From NCBI GenBank assembly GCA_943325195.2, contig CALPON020000008.1, forward strand, positions 1 to 41,035: a DNA stretch of 41,035 nucleotides, in the 5' to 3' direction. A model generated the notes under the pieces. That model was not told the DNA's origin. It did not search any database and worked only from the letters and a program-made list of their open reading frames with translations. This stretch comes from Sphingobacterium thalpophilum (GTDB lineage: Bacteria; Bacteroidota; Bacteroidia; B-17B0; Aurantibacillaceae). Both the position numbers and the translations under genes were made by a program. Shown here in pieces: positions 20,056 through 30,800 of the stretch. The stretch's first letter is position 1. Each line of letters starts with the position of its first letter.

Positions 20056-20439
20056 GTAAGCCGGCGGCGTACTAAGTTACTAAAAGAAAAAAGAAAAAGA
20101 GGAAGGACTGACCGACCCAAAAGTGCCACTGAAAGTCCAAATAATAAAATGTGACAGGAAGAACCGAAATTTCTTAGCCAAGCATCAACTGGTAGGCAGC
20201 CCCTCGACGATTTTTTTTGATGGACTCTTCTACACAAGAGCCGCTCGCCTCCCTCAATACACCTTATTCTATGAGCGAAGGCATCTTGCTACTAAATTTT
20301 AAGAAATGGCCAGTTTCTTGTAAGGTTTTTATACGCTCCAAAAAGCGCGCGTTCTATTTCAGAAAACCCTTTATTTTTGGCGTTCCGCCCAAGCAAAAAA
20401 GACTGTTTTTCAACTATTTTTAAAATACGAAACCCCGCC

Positions 20440-20991
20440 TCAGTCAATCCGCAAGGCATATTTCCCTAACAATCCAGCCAGACCATCTGTCGAAAAACGA
20501 GCTCCTTTTACTTTATTTAATTCGGGGTCCAGTCCAAAGTTAACTGCAGTCCGGAAGTCCGCATTGATTAAACTACTTCGTTCAAAAACAGTGGATTGCA
20601 AATCGCAATGATCAAAACATACTTTATCCGCTAGGGCCTCAGTAAAATCCGCTTCCCTTATTTTGCAATTCTGAAAATAGGTGCCAGGCATTTTGACTTT
20701 ATAAAAAACCACGTGATCCATGGCGCAATTTTCAAAGCGAAATGAGAGAGCAAAGGCACTGCACTTATCGAACTGCAATCCCAATAATTTAGAGCTACGA
20801 AACACAACATCCTGAAAGGAAGACTGACGGAGTTGCGCCATACTTAAATCACAGTCTGTAAAAACACAGTCAATGAATTTGCAGGAAGATAAATTAGCAT
20901 TTGAAAAATTACAGGCAGCAAACTCCACGCTTTCATATTGTTTCTCCTCGGGTGCCCTTCCCGAGTAATTGATTTTACTGATTGTCTCCAC
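20440..20991 (-). CDS. Pentapeptide-repeat protein (GTG start)
   Basis: FAACNFSNANLSSCKFIDCVFTDCDLSMAQL repeated A(N/D)LxxCxF units. Confidence 0.85.
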   Translation of the reverse strand: METISKINYSGRAPEEKQYESVEFAACNFSNANLSSCKFIDCVFTDCDLSMAQLRQSSFQDVVFRSSKLLGLQFDKCSAFALSFRFENCAMDHVVFYKVKMPGTYFQNCKIREADFTEALADKVCFDHCDLQSTVFERSSLINADFRTAVNFGLDPELNKVKGARFSTDGLAGLLGKYALRID

Positions 20992-21030
20992 CTTTCTGTT
21001 GTATACTACTTAGTTCATAAAGTTTTATTA

Positions 21031-22944
21031 TTATTCTTTTCCGCTGATAATGCTGTCCAACAGCGAGGGATCAAGCAGGGTAGTCACATCGCCAAGGTTG
21101 TCAATATCACCTTCTGCAATTTTTCGCAAAATACGACGCATAATTTTCCCGCTCCGTGTTTTTGGCAAACCGGTCACTAATTGAATCCTGTCGGGCTTTG
21201 CAATAGGCCCAATAAGGCGGCTAACGGTCTGTAAAATGTCCTGTTTTATCAATGCGGTATCGCCTTGACTGCCATCGTGAATCACATAGGCATAAATACC
21301 TTGTCCCTTAATAGCATGTGGGTAGCCTACCACAGCGCTTTCAATCACGCCGGAGTGGCTATTGATGGCATTCTCCACTTCGGCTGTGCCGATGCGGTGT
21401 CCGCTCACATTCAACACATCATCAACGCGTCCCGTAATTCGGTAGTTTCCATTTGCGTCCCGGAGACAACCATCGCCTGTAAAATAATAACCGGGATACG
21501 TCGAGAAATAAGTGCTTTGACAGCGGGCGTGATCACGATAGGTACTGCGAATGATGCCCGGCCAAGGTGCTTTTATACAAAGGTTCCCCGACCCTACTAC
21601 TTCGGTAATTTCTTTTCCGCTTTCATCCATGAGGCAAGGTTGAATGCCTGGTAATGGCAAGGTCGCATAAGATGGAATAGCCGGCGTGACCTTGGCAAGA
21701 TTCGAAATTAGAATTCCACCAGTTTCTGTCTGCCACCAAGTATCTACAATTGGACAGCGACCCTTACCAATGTTTTTATCGAACCACTGCCAGGCTTCTT
21801 CATTAATAGGTTCCCCCACCGATCCCAATGTCTTCAGGCTATCCAGACTTTTATCCTTAATGTAGTCTGTCCCAAAGGCCATCAGACTGCGAATTGCTGT
21901 TGGCGCTGTATAGAGAATGTTTACTTTAAGTTTATCCACAATGTCCCATAACCTGCCTGCATCTGGCCATGTGGGAATACCTTCAAACATCACGCTGGTG
22001 GCACCTGCACTTAAGGGGCCATACAAAATATAGGAATGCCCTGTAATCCACCCAATGTCCGCGGTGCAAAAATGTACCTGTCCTGGTTCATACTGAAAGA
22101 CATTCACAAAAGTGTAGTTGGTCCACACCATATAACCGGCTGTCGTATGCACCACGCCTTTTGGTTTACCAGTTGAACCGGAAGTATAAAGTATAAAGAG
22201 TAAGTCCTCGGCGTCCATCTCTTCCGCAGGAAAGGGTGGATTTCCCAGTTTTTCAACTTTACGAATTTCTTCTTCCCACCAAACATCACGCCCTTTTATC
22301 ATGGAAACAGGTATTCGGGTCCGCGTGCACACAATGACCCGTTTCACCAACGTGTTGCCGATCAGTGCATCATCAATCACAGGCTTTAATGGGATATCCT
22401 TGGCGCCACGAAAAGCGCCGTCACAGGTCACGATAAATTCCGCCTGTGCATCTTCAAGCCGATCTGCAATGGCCTGGGCAGAAAAGCCACCGAATATTAC
22501 TGAATGAACAGCTCCTATGCGCGCGCAGGCCAAAACAGCAATGGCCAGTTCAGGTATCATGCCCATATAAATACAGACCCTATCGCCTTTTTTTACGCCG
22601 TTGTTTTTAAGGACATGACTAAATTGCTGTACCTTAACATGAAGCTCCGTGTAAGTCAAAATCCGATGCTTATCCTTAGGATCATTTGGTTCCCAAATGA
22701 GTGCCGGCGTGTCCCCGTTTTTTTCGAGATGCCGGTCTAGACAATTTTCTGTGATATTTAGCCGGGCACCACCAAACCATTTTATTGAAGGCTCTGTAAA
22801 ATTCCATTCAAGAACCTCATCCCATTTTTTCTTCCACTGAAAATGTTCGGCAACCTCCGACCAGAAGGCAGCGGGATCGTTTATGCTTTTCGTATAGGCT
22901 TCGTGATAGGCGGCAAGAGAACGAATCTGATAGGATGTACTCAT
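21031..22944 (-). CDS. acs: Acetyl-CoA synthetase
   Basis: LLFILYTSGSTGKPKGVVHTTAGYM, TADIGWITGHSYILYGPL, VDTWWQTETGG, GRVDDVLNVSGHRIGTAE. Confidence 0.96.
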   Translation of the reverse strand: MSTSYQIRSLAAYHEAYTKSINDPAAFWSEVAEHFQWKKKWDEVLEWNFTEPSIKWFGGARLNITENCLDRHLEKNGDTPALIWEPNDPKDKHRILTYTELHVKVQQFSHVLKNNGVKKGDRVCIYMGMIPELAIAVLACARIGAVHSVIFGGFSAQAIADRLEDAQAEFIVTCDGAFRGAKDIPLKPVIDDALIGNTLVKRVIVCTRTRIPVSMIKGRDVWWEEEIRKVEKLGNPPFPAEEMDAEDLLFILYTSGSTGKPKGVVHTTAGYMVWTNYTFVNVFQYEPGQVHFCTADIGWITGHSYILYGPLSAGATSVMFEGIPTWPDAGRLWDIVDKLKVNILYTAPTAIRSLMAFGTDYIKDKSLDSLKTLGSVGEPINEEAWQWFDKNIGKGRCPIVDTWWQTETGGILISNLAKVTPAIPSYATLPLPGIQPCLMDESGKEITEVVGSGNLCIKAPWPGIIRSTYRDHARCQSTYFSTYPGYYFTGDGCLRDANGNYRITGRVDDVLNVSGHRIGTAEVENAINSHSGVIESAVVGYPHAIKGQGIYAYVIHDGSQGDTALIKQDILQTVSRLIGPIAKPDRIQLVTGLPKTRSGKIMRRILRKIAEGDIDNLGDVTTLLDPSLLDSIISGKE

Positions 22945-23018
22945 TTAAAATTGCTTTGTCACGAATGTAAAAAAAATAAGACCAGCGTCGCTTGTTTTAT
23001 TCAGTTTATGCCCCTAGT

Positions 23019-24200
23019 TTACAGATACCTCAGCCAAGATTTTTGAGGATGGGCGCGTCGGTATAGATCATACCAGTAACAAAGGGGATACAGGGCCACA
23101 GCAATGCCAAGCCAAACTAAGTATACCCCGCCTAAAGAAAAGCCCTCCCCTGCAACAACAAATAAAAAGGGAGAATTCTGGGACAAGCTACTTGCCTCGC
23201 TAAAAGAATGGCCCCTGCTAAAGTAAAAAACCATGGCAACAGTATGTACCAAAAGAATATGAAGAACATAAAAGAAAAAAGCCGTGCGACCATAAACAGA
23301 AAGCACCTTACTAAACCAACTGTTACTCTTTTCAAGCAAAGGCAAGATGAAAAATGCAGGACCAAGTGTCAAACAGATATATAGCAAAGAAGGTGGGTAT
23401 TTGCAGACATCAAAAAAAGAATAGAGGGTCTGGCTAAACTGACCATAGGACCGCCAGTCCTGCTTATCACCATACAAGTGCGAAACACGCAAGGCAAAAA
23501 AGACACTGACAAAGACTGCGGATATTTCCCACATGAGTTTTCTTCTTGCCGCTTCACCATAAGCGCTGCTGAAGACCCCTCCCATACCGATTCCCATCAG
23601 CATCACCCCAGTCCATGGCAAAAACGGATAGACAATGACGACCACGCGGTTCTGAAGATAGTGATAAGCAGTGAAACCACCTCGGTGCAGCAAATCAATC
23701 AACAGACCAGACTGTGCTTTTTCCCAGGTATCGAGTAAATTATGTAGGACAATAATAACAAGTCCCAGTACCAGCAGCGATCGCACCTTCAATCCTGCGA
23801 ATAACAGCAACCCGCAGATCAGCATACTAATTCCGATAGCCCAGATGACTTGAAATGGAATGAAGTGAAGAAGGGGGTCAAACGTCCATGCAAACGCAAC
23901 AACCGTGCACTCCATTATAATCAACCAGAGTCCGCGTTTTACCAAAAACCTTGCGGTGCTACTCGCTCCGTATTTCTGAATCTGTAAAAAAGCTGAAACG
24001 CCACTTAGGAAAATAAAGACGGGTGCGCAAAAATGCGTGATCCATCGGGTCAGGTATAGCGCCGGATAGGTCTCCGTTGCCTCCATCGGATCAATGGCGC
24101 TATTATGAAAAAAATCGCGAACATGATCCAGCAGCATAATAATCATGACTGCACCCCGAAGAACATCAATATAGATTTTTCGTTGTTGCGGAGCGTACAT
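23019..24200 (-). CDS. DUF1624/heparan-alpha-glucosaminide N-acetyltransferase-like membrane protein
   Basis: IYIDVLRGAVMIIMLLDHVRDFF and multiple TM helices. Confidence 0.75.
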   Translation of the reverse strand: MYAPQQRKIYIDVLRGAVMIIMLLDHVRDFFHNSAIDPMEATETYPALYLTRWITHFCAPVFIFLSGVSAFLQIQKYGASSTARFLVKRGLWLIIMECTVVAFAWTFDPLLHFIPFQVIWAIGISMLICGLLLFAGLKVRSLLVLGLVIIVLHNLLDTWEKAQSGLLIDLLHRGGFTAYHYLQNRVVVIVYPFLPWTGVMLMGIGMGGVFSSAYGEAARRKLMWEISAVFVSVFFALRVSHLYGDKQDWRSYGQFSQTLYSFFDVCKYPPSLLYICLTLGPAFFILPLLEKSNSWFSKVLSVYGRTAFFFYVLHILLVHTVAMVFYFSRGHSFSEASSLSQNSPFLFVVAGEGFSLGGVYLVWLGIAVALYPLCYWYDLYRRAHPQKSWLRYL

Positions 24201-24203
24201 GAT

Positions 24204-25055
24204 TTATTTTTTTGCTTGCAGTGTTTTCTCAAAATGAGAAATAGTAGCGCCGGTGGACATCACAAAAGGAATCTGACGCCAGCCCGCATATTTTTGTTCC
24301 ACCTCTTTTTTTCGGGCTGGGGCAATAGCAGCCATTTTCACATCCTCAAAAAACCACAAAAAATCAGTAATGACTTCAGGCCCTCCAATAGCACCATGTC
24401 CCGGCACTACTGTTCGGACTTCCATGCGTGCACAATCCGCTAAAGCTTCGATGTACCCCTCACCACTTGCATTACCGAGAAGAATCGGACAAGTTTTGTT
24501 TAAGATCACATCCCCACCAAAAAGTACTTTTCTCTTCTTAAGATAGACCATCAGGTCACCAGGCGTGTGTACAGGACCTCCGAGGTCGTAGATGAGCAAA
24601 GTATCATCTTTCATGGGAATCAGCATCGGTGACTTTAGCCAGCGGCCGGGCAGACTCTCGGCATCATTTTCTTTTTTCCATTCCGATTCCAAATACCGTC
24701 CACTAGCCAGTATGTTTTTTTGATCGTAAAAATGATTGCCACCAACATGATCTGGGTGCCAGTGGGTATTGATCACGAGAATTTGACGCGTGCCCGCCAT
24801 TTTTTTCACTTCCTCTGCCAAGGTTTCTGCAAACTCATCCATCTTCGTATCGACCAGCACCAAGAGACTATCCGATAAAATGATTCCCGAATTACCACCA
24901 CCACCCGTAATAATCACCAGATTAGAATCAATCTGAATCCGCTCCACCTTTTTCATGTTCTGCATAAACGGTCGCAGATAAATCAGATACAAGGTAAAAC
25001 CAGTAAGTGCGAGCAGCAGGATCAAGAGTCCAGCCCATTTTAAAAATTTCTTCAT
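24204..25055 (-). CDS. MBL-fold metallo-hydrolase with N-terminal TM/signal anchor
   Basis: NTHWHPDHVGGNHFY motif, VVPGHG; start moved to MKKFLKWAGLLILLL. Confidence 0.88.
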   Translation of the reverse strand: MKKFLKWAGLLILLLALTGFTLYLIYLRPFMQNMKKVERIQIDSNLVIITGGGGNSGIILSDSLLVLVDTKMDEFAETLAEEVKKMAGTRQILVINTHWHPDHVGGNHFYDQKNILASGRYLESEWKKENDAESLPGRWLKSPMLIPMKDDTLLIYDLGGPVHTPGDLMVYLKKRKVLFGGDVILNKTCPILLGNASGEGYIEALADCARMEVRTVVPGHGAIGGPEVITDFLWFFEDVKMAAIAPARKKEVEQKYAGWRQIPFVMSTGATISHFEKTLQAKK

Positions 25056-25122
25056 AGCAGTCTCGAATGTACTAAAATATACAATGTGAAGTGCCGAGCA
25101 ATCGCCAAAAGAAGAAGAGCGC

Positions 25123-25266
25123 ATGTCAGACCACCCTTTTTTATTAAAGAAAATGGAGGGGGCAAAAGGCCTTACCCAGGAGCATTTAACAGCCTTAAAA
25201 CAAAGTAGTACAATCTATTTAGGAAGAGACAAAAAGAAATACTGCACTTCGAACAGTGATAAATAA
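25123..25266 (+). CDS. Small hypothetical protein (47 aa), not in supplied ORF track
   Basis: ATG-to-TAA ORF MSDHPFLLKKMEGAKGLTQEHLTALKQSSTIYLGRDKKKYCTSNSDK; ends 3 bp from the convergent gene. Confidence 0.3.
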   Translation: MSDHPFLLKKMEGAKGLTQEHLTALKQSSTIYLGRDKKKYCTSNSDK

Positions 25267-25269
25267 CTA

Positions 25270-25671
25270 CTACTTGCTCTTCAACGCCTTCACCGAAAGC
25301 ACATACTTCAGGATGGCGTCACTCTGCGCTGAGTTCAGATGACAGCGCATACTCATTTCACCGACAATTCTAGGCCACTGACTTTCTGCGCGATTATAAA
25401 TGTTTTTTGGCTCATGGCAACTGGTACATTCACCTGTATACAATTTGTATCCCTGCATCAGTTCTTCCTGTGTGGTGCCCTTAAACTGCGCTTGAATGGC
25501 TATTACTTCCTCGGGTCCCGGCGCATAAATGCCATTTGAAGGCCGCTCCGTTTTTGTCTCCATCAACACTAATGGTGGAGCGTCTACTGTTACCGCATTT
25601 TTTTGTTTGCTTTTACAGGCTACCGCCAAAACGAGTAGGAGGCAGGATGCGAGGATAATATTTGTTTTCAT
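25270..25671 (-). CDS. Small c-type cytochrome lipoprotein
   Basis: Lipobox LAVAC, heme motif CTSCH. Confidence 0.75.
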   Translation of the reverse strand: MKTNIILASCLLLVLAVACKSKQKNAVTVDAPPLVLMETKTERPSNGIYAPGPEEVIAIQAQFKGTTQEELMQGYKLYTGECTSCHEPKNIYNRAESQWPRIVGEMSMRCHLNSAQSDAILKYVLSVKALKSK

Positions 25672-25976
25672 TTCGAAACTTGAGACACTAATTTACAAGA
25701 AAACCCTGAAATGCTCGGTCCTAAATTTCTATTTTATGAACTTTTGGCCCTTGTTTTATTTGTAGATGAATTCGGGCAAGGACACAAACGGGTTCCGATT
25801 AATGCCGTCGCATTCAATATTTGTTCCTGCTTTAGACCCGCATTGTCCATTTGAAATAAACGCATCAGAGGAGCTGGCGAAAAACAGTGCACTTTCTTTT
25901 CTGATACCAAACATCAGCATAGGGGTACTTGCGTGAAAAACGTGAAAGCAGGAAAGTAAAAAGGATAAGAAAAAAC

Positions 25977-26360
25977 TCAGGCGGGCTCCCACAATTCGAT
26001 CTTATTGCCCTCCGGATCGAGCAGGTGAATGAATTTTCCGTATGCATGGGATTCTATTTCATCCAGAAAAATTATTCCTTCGTTACGAAGTGTGGCGACC
26101 AGCGCTTCCAGATCAGCCACACGGTAATTAATCATGAATTCTTTCTTAGACGGCTCAAAATATGGTGTGTTGTCTGGGAAAGGACTCCATTGGGTCGATC
26201 CCTTGTCCTCAGGTATATCCAGAGCGCGCCACTCAAAGCTCGCTCCATACTCCGTTACCGGTATGCCCAGGTGGTTTTTGTACCAGGTATTTAATTGCTG
26301 CGGATCGCGACTTTTAAAAAATATTCCGCCTAGACCTGTGACACGTTTTTTATTTTCCAT
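25977..26360 (-). CDS. VOC (glyoxalase/bleomycin-resistance) family protein
   Basis: VTGLGGIFFKSRDPQQLNTWYKNHLGIPV and HLLDPEGNKIELWEPA. Confidence 0.9.
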   Translation of the reverse strand: MENKKRVTGLGGIFFKSRDPQQLNTWYKNHLGIPVTEYGASFEWRALDIPEDKGSTQWSPFPDNTPYFEPSKKEFMINYRVADLEALVATLRNEGIIFLDEIESHAYGKFIHLLDPEGNKIELWEPA

Positions 26361-26464
26361 CTGCTCAGATTTAAAAGGTTCGACTACAGGCCTTCAGCGA
26401 GTGAAGAAAGGCTCAGCACCTTCTAAAATTACTACTTTTTAAAAGGAATTGAGCGGAACAGCCA

Positions 26465-27238
26465 TTAAGCCTGTTTTAGAACGCGGCACACACCATCCCA
26501 CAAACCTTTACGTTTTTGAAGTGAGCGCAGAACCACTTCTTCCGCTTCTTCCCAACGCGCCGCCTCTTGGCCACAAAGTTGTTCTGTCATATCCAGTGCC
26601 AACTGTCCATGATGTCCACCGTCTACTTCAATGTGTCGTTCAATATAATATTTAAACGCAGCTAACTGATCAGGAAAATTTTTATGCACCTCCTCAATCA
26701 TGGAGATAAACATGCCCGGTATCAAATCCTCACGGCCAAAGGTAAAAATAGCGGATTGTAAATAAGCTTTATCGGAGGCGATGATTTCAAAAGTGAAATC
26801 TACAAATTCTTTTGCTTCCCTAGGCGTGTGGGAATTGGCATGGGCATCAGCAAAAGAACCGGAGGCTTGAAGGGTGCTGATAAACTTTGTAATAGACTCC
26901 GTATCTGCACCCGCCTGCTGCATGGCATCGAGGTACATTTCGAAATGACTTTTGCGAATTCCCTGCAAATCAACATCACTCTCTTCACCGACAACAATTT
27001 CATTAATTAAGTACCGGGTATTTGCTGTCCCAACGGGAAACCAAGGCACAGTGGTGCAGGTCAGATTGTTTTGTAAAGTTTTAAGGAGGGACATGAAATC
27101 CCAGACCGCGTAGACATGAAAGGCCATGAATACGTTGAGATCCTCGACTGTCTTTATGAGTGAATAAACCTCATGATGGATAATTTGTTGCCGAATTGGT
27201 TCAATGCGCGCGCGCAGGTGCTCGATGTGCTGATTCAT
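26465..27238 (-). CDS. DUF3050 family protein (probable heme-oxygenase-like fold)
   Basis: VFMAFHVYAVWDFMSLLKTLQ, IERHIEVDGGHHGQLALDM. Confidence 0.75.
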   Translation of the reverse strand: MNQHIEHLRARIEPIRQQIIHHEVYSLIKTVEDLNVFMAFHVYAVWDFMSLLKTLQNNLTCTTVPWFPVGTANTRYLINEIVVGEESDVDLQGIRKSHFEMYLDAMQQAGADTESITKFISTLQASGSFADAHANSHTPREAKEFVDFTFEIIASDKAYLQSAIFTFGREDLIPGMFISMIEEVHKNFPDQLAAFKYYIERHIEVDGGHHGQLALDMTEQLCGQEAARWEEAEEVVLRSLQKRKGLWDGVCRVLKQA

Positions 27239-27570
27239 GGTCTGTATAACTTACTTATTTCGTGTCTAAGACGTTTCCGCCACATTAATTTTGTTTGGAA
27301 ATTGCCCTGTTATCCTCTGCCTTAATTGCTGCAGAAAGGAACAGAATTCACTTCTTAGACTGATAGACAAACGAGGCAAAGAAAAGTTTTTAAAAAAAGC
27401 TGGAATAACCCTAGCCAGCTCGTCTTTGGAAGCGTCTGCGGGCAATGTAGATTTGAGAGATAGGAAGGCGTCCAGTGCAGTTTCAGGGTGGCTATTATCA
27501 CAGTACCGCTAGCGACCAAGACCCGCTTAATAGCTTGCATCAACTGTGTTTTAAATTTATTTTGAGAGGG

Positions 27571-27604
27571 GAAAAAGGACTGAGGAATAAAGATCCTCAG
27601 TCCT
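27571..27604 (-). terminator. Intrinsic terminator downstream of tRNA-Gln
   Basis: Minus strand AGGACTGAGGA-TCTTTAT-TCCTCAGTCCT (11-bp perfect stem) followed by TTTTT. Confidence 0.88.
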
Positions 27605-27609
27605 GAAAG

Positions 27610-27680
27610 TTGCCCGAGCTGGATTCGAACCAACATAGTCAGAACCAAAAACTGAAGTCCTGCCTTTAGACGATCGGGCA
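27610..27680 (-). tRNA. tRNA-Gln (anticodon UUG)
   Basis: Acceptor TGCCCGA/TCGGGCA, T-arm GTTGG-TTCGAAT-CCAGC, anticodon loop TTTTGGT; no encoded CCA. Confidence 0.92.
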
Positions 27681-27697
27681 ATTTTACTAATAGGTCG

Positions 27698-27727
27698 CAA
27701 ATTTACGAAATTTTTATTTCAGACAAA
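27698..27727 (-). promoter_or_regulatory. Bacteroidota-type promoter for tRNA-Gln
   Basis: Minus strand TTTG-N18-TAAATTTG, both boxes match consensus, 17 nt upstream of the mature tRNA. Confidence 0.8.
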
Positions 27728-27814
27728 TATTTTTTTTGAAAAAAGAACAAGGTCAGCAGAGGACTGGCGGCTTAACCACTTAAAATAGTATCTTCGCAGA
27801 CATTACTTTTTTTT

Positions 27815-30800
27815 ATGATGACGAAAGAATTCAGCAAACTGAATAACCTCCTTGGCTGGTTGGTTTGGGCCATTGCCTCCGTGGCTTATTGCATGACCAT
27901 TGAACCGACTGCCAGTTTCTGGGATTGCGGGGAATATATAGCCTGTGCGTTTAAACTGGAAGTGGGACACCCACCCGGGGCGCCGTTTTTCTTGATTATT
28001 GGGCGGTTTTTTACTCTTTTCGCCGGAAATGACCCTGCTAATGCCGCCATGATGGTCAATGTCATGAGCGCTTTATCAACTTCGTTTACCGTGTTATTTC
28101 TATTCTGGACCATCACCCGTCTGGGCATTCGTGTCTATGGAAAAACAGCAGCTGATCTGACGAAAGGTCAGCAATGGGCAGTCCTCGGCGCTAGTATCGT
28201 GGGCTCCCTCGCCTGTACGTTTACCGATACGTTTTGGTTCAGCGCTGTAGAAGGTGAGGTTTATGCCATGTCCTCTCTCTTTACCGCCATCGTGTTCTGG
28301 GCTATTCTTAAATGGGACGAAGAAGACACCGTTAATCCTGCTGGTGCCATGCGCTGGCTGGTCCTGATCAGTTACCTCATTGGTATTTCGATTGGTGTCC
28401 ATCTCCTTAGCTTACTCGCTATCCCGGCCATCTGCTTCATTGTCTACTTCAAAAAATATCCGTTTAGCTGGAAAGGCTTTGTCATTGCGGGTATCACCTC
28501 TGTTTTTCTTCTTGGATTTGTGCAAAACCTCATCATTCCAAAAGTGGTAAAATTTGTCGCGGACTATGAAGTGTTCTTCACGAATAAATTGCACCTTGGT
28601 TTTAGTACCGGTACCATTTTTTACTTTGCGCTTTTAATTCTATCGCTGACAACCTTTATTATGTACACCGTTCGTAAAGACGAGAGGCTGTACAAAATCG
28701 GTCTGTATTCTGCGATTGTCCTCTCCGTTTTCGCCATCATTGCCGCTCCCGGTGCTTCCGGTAAATTCCTGCGCTTAATCACGCTGGGAGGTATTTTATA
28801 TGCCATTAATCAATACAAAACAAAAACAGTCCCCCTCAATGCGATCTTCCTGAGCTTTGCTACAATGCTGATTGGTTACTCTACCTTTTTTATCCTCGTT
28901 ATCCGCTCGCAGGCTAATCCGCCAATGGATGAAAATGATCCTGAAAATGCACCTAACATGTTGTCGTACTTATTACGTGAACAGTATGGTGACTGGCCAA
29001 TTCTGTATGGACAATATTACAATGCCCCTTCCCGTCCCCGCTCTGAATATGGCAGCGGCGATCCTATTTACGCGAAAGATAAGGTCAACGAAAATTACAA
29101 GGTGATTGATTCACGTAAAAATTCAATCCCTACCTACGAAAAAGAATTCTCTACGATCTTTCCGCGGATGTACAGCAGTCAAAGTCATCACAAATCCGGT
29201 TACCAGTATTGGGGTAATGTGGACGAGCACCACCGTACCATCACGGCGCGTGGAAATGATGACGAGCCTTCCAGCGTGGAGATACCCACCTTTGCTGCCA
29301 ATATGACTTATTTTATGAGGTATCAGGTGGGTTATATGTACCTGCGCTATTTCGCATGGAATTTTATCGGTCGCCAAAATGACGTGCAGGGTTCCACTGG
29401 AAATAATATGGAAGGCAACTGGATCACAGGCATCCAGGCGATTGACGACTTCCGTCTGGATTACGATACATCAGAACCCATTTATCGCGATAAAAATAAT
29501 TTTGCTCACAACAGTTATTATGCATTGCCTTTTCTGCTCGGACTACTCGGCATGTATTTTCATTACAAGAGACACCGCAATTATGCATGGGTCGTGTTGG
29601 CGTTTTTTCTTCTAACCGGACTGGCCATTGTGGTCTTCCTGAACCAGACACCTTATCAACCAAGAGAACGGGACTATGCCTATCCTGGAAGTTTTTATGC
29701 CTTCGCCATCTGGATTGGTTTTGGCGTTTTGTTTATTTACGATTTGTTAAGTAAAAAAACACAAGGCACTGGCATTGCCGTCGCCAGCACGATTATTGGT
29801 CTTATTGTTCCCGCTTTAATGGCGGCTCAAAATTGGGATGATCATGACCGGTCGATGCGGACACTTTCACGCGACTGTGCCATTGACTATTTACAAAGCT
29901 GTGCGCCGAATGCGATTTTATTTACAAATGGTGACAACGATACTTTCCCGCTCTGGTATGCCCAGGAAGTAGAAGGCATACGGACAGATGTTCGGGTGGT
30001 GAACCTAAGTTTATTGCAGACGGACTGGTACATCAAACAAATGCGTCGCGCAGCCTATGACAGTCCCCCTGTGCCATTTACCATCCCAGAAGAAAAACTG
30101 GAGGCAGAAAAGTTATCTTACCTGATTGTCGATAGTCGCGAAACCAAAGCGATGAATCTTAAAAAAGCACTTGAGTTTGCCACAAGCACTGACCCGAATA
30201 CCAAGTTTGAAAATGGCGGTGATCTGTTGGATGTTTTGCCAGTAGGCAACCTCTATATTCCAGTAGATAGTATGCAGGTGATGCGTAAAAAAGTTATTAG
30301 TGTGAAAGATACAGCGCGTCTGGTAAAGCGCATTTCGATTGACATTAGTGATCGCCGTTACATCACAAAAAATGACGTGCTCGTGCTTGATCTAGTTGCC
30401 AATAACAATTGGGAACGTCCAATTTATTTCGCTGTAACAACCGGTGACGACGCTTATGTTGGCTTAAAACGTTACTTCCAATTGGAAGGTCTTGCTTACC
30501 GCTTGGTACCCATCCGTCAAACGGAAATGGAAGAAGCGCAGGGCGGACGCGTGGCAACCGACATTATGTATGACAACATTATGAATAAATTCCTCTGGGG
30601 TGGAATGGACAAACCGGGAATTAATATGGATGAAAACTGTACGCGCATGACCAGCAATCTCCGCATGCAGATGAGTATTCTCGCCAATTCACTGATCAAT
30701 GAAGGAAAAAAATCGAAAGCCGAAAAAGTTCTGGACAAAAGTCTGGAAGTCATGCCGGATGCGAACGTTCCTTTTGACGCCACAGTCTTTACCATGGTCG

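Noticed and set aside
20056-20439. Intergenic ORFs 20052-20237 (-) and 20217-20423 (+)
   Set aside because: No signal, motif or clear promoter; biased composition. Left as a 384-bp non-coding gap pending transcription data.
23019-26360. Possible defence or resistance island (MBL hydrolase, VOC protein, membrane acyltransferase-like)
   Set aside because: Each belongs to a broad housekeeping superfamily; no nuclease, sensor or mobility genes and no compositional break visible.
27291-27512. 73-aa plus-strand ORF upstream of the tRNA terminator
   Set aside because: No recognisable domain or promoter; could be a gene remnant but cannot be supported.
27355-27681. 108-aa minus-strand ORF
   Set aside because: Its first part translates the tRNA-Gln gene and its terminator; the remainder has no recognisable family.
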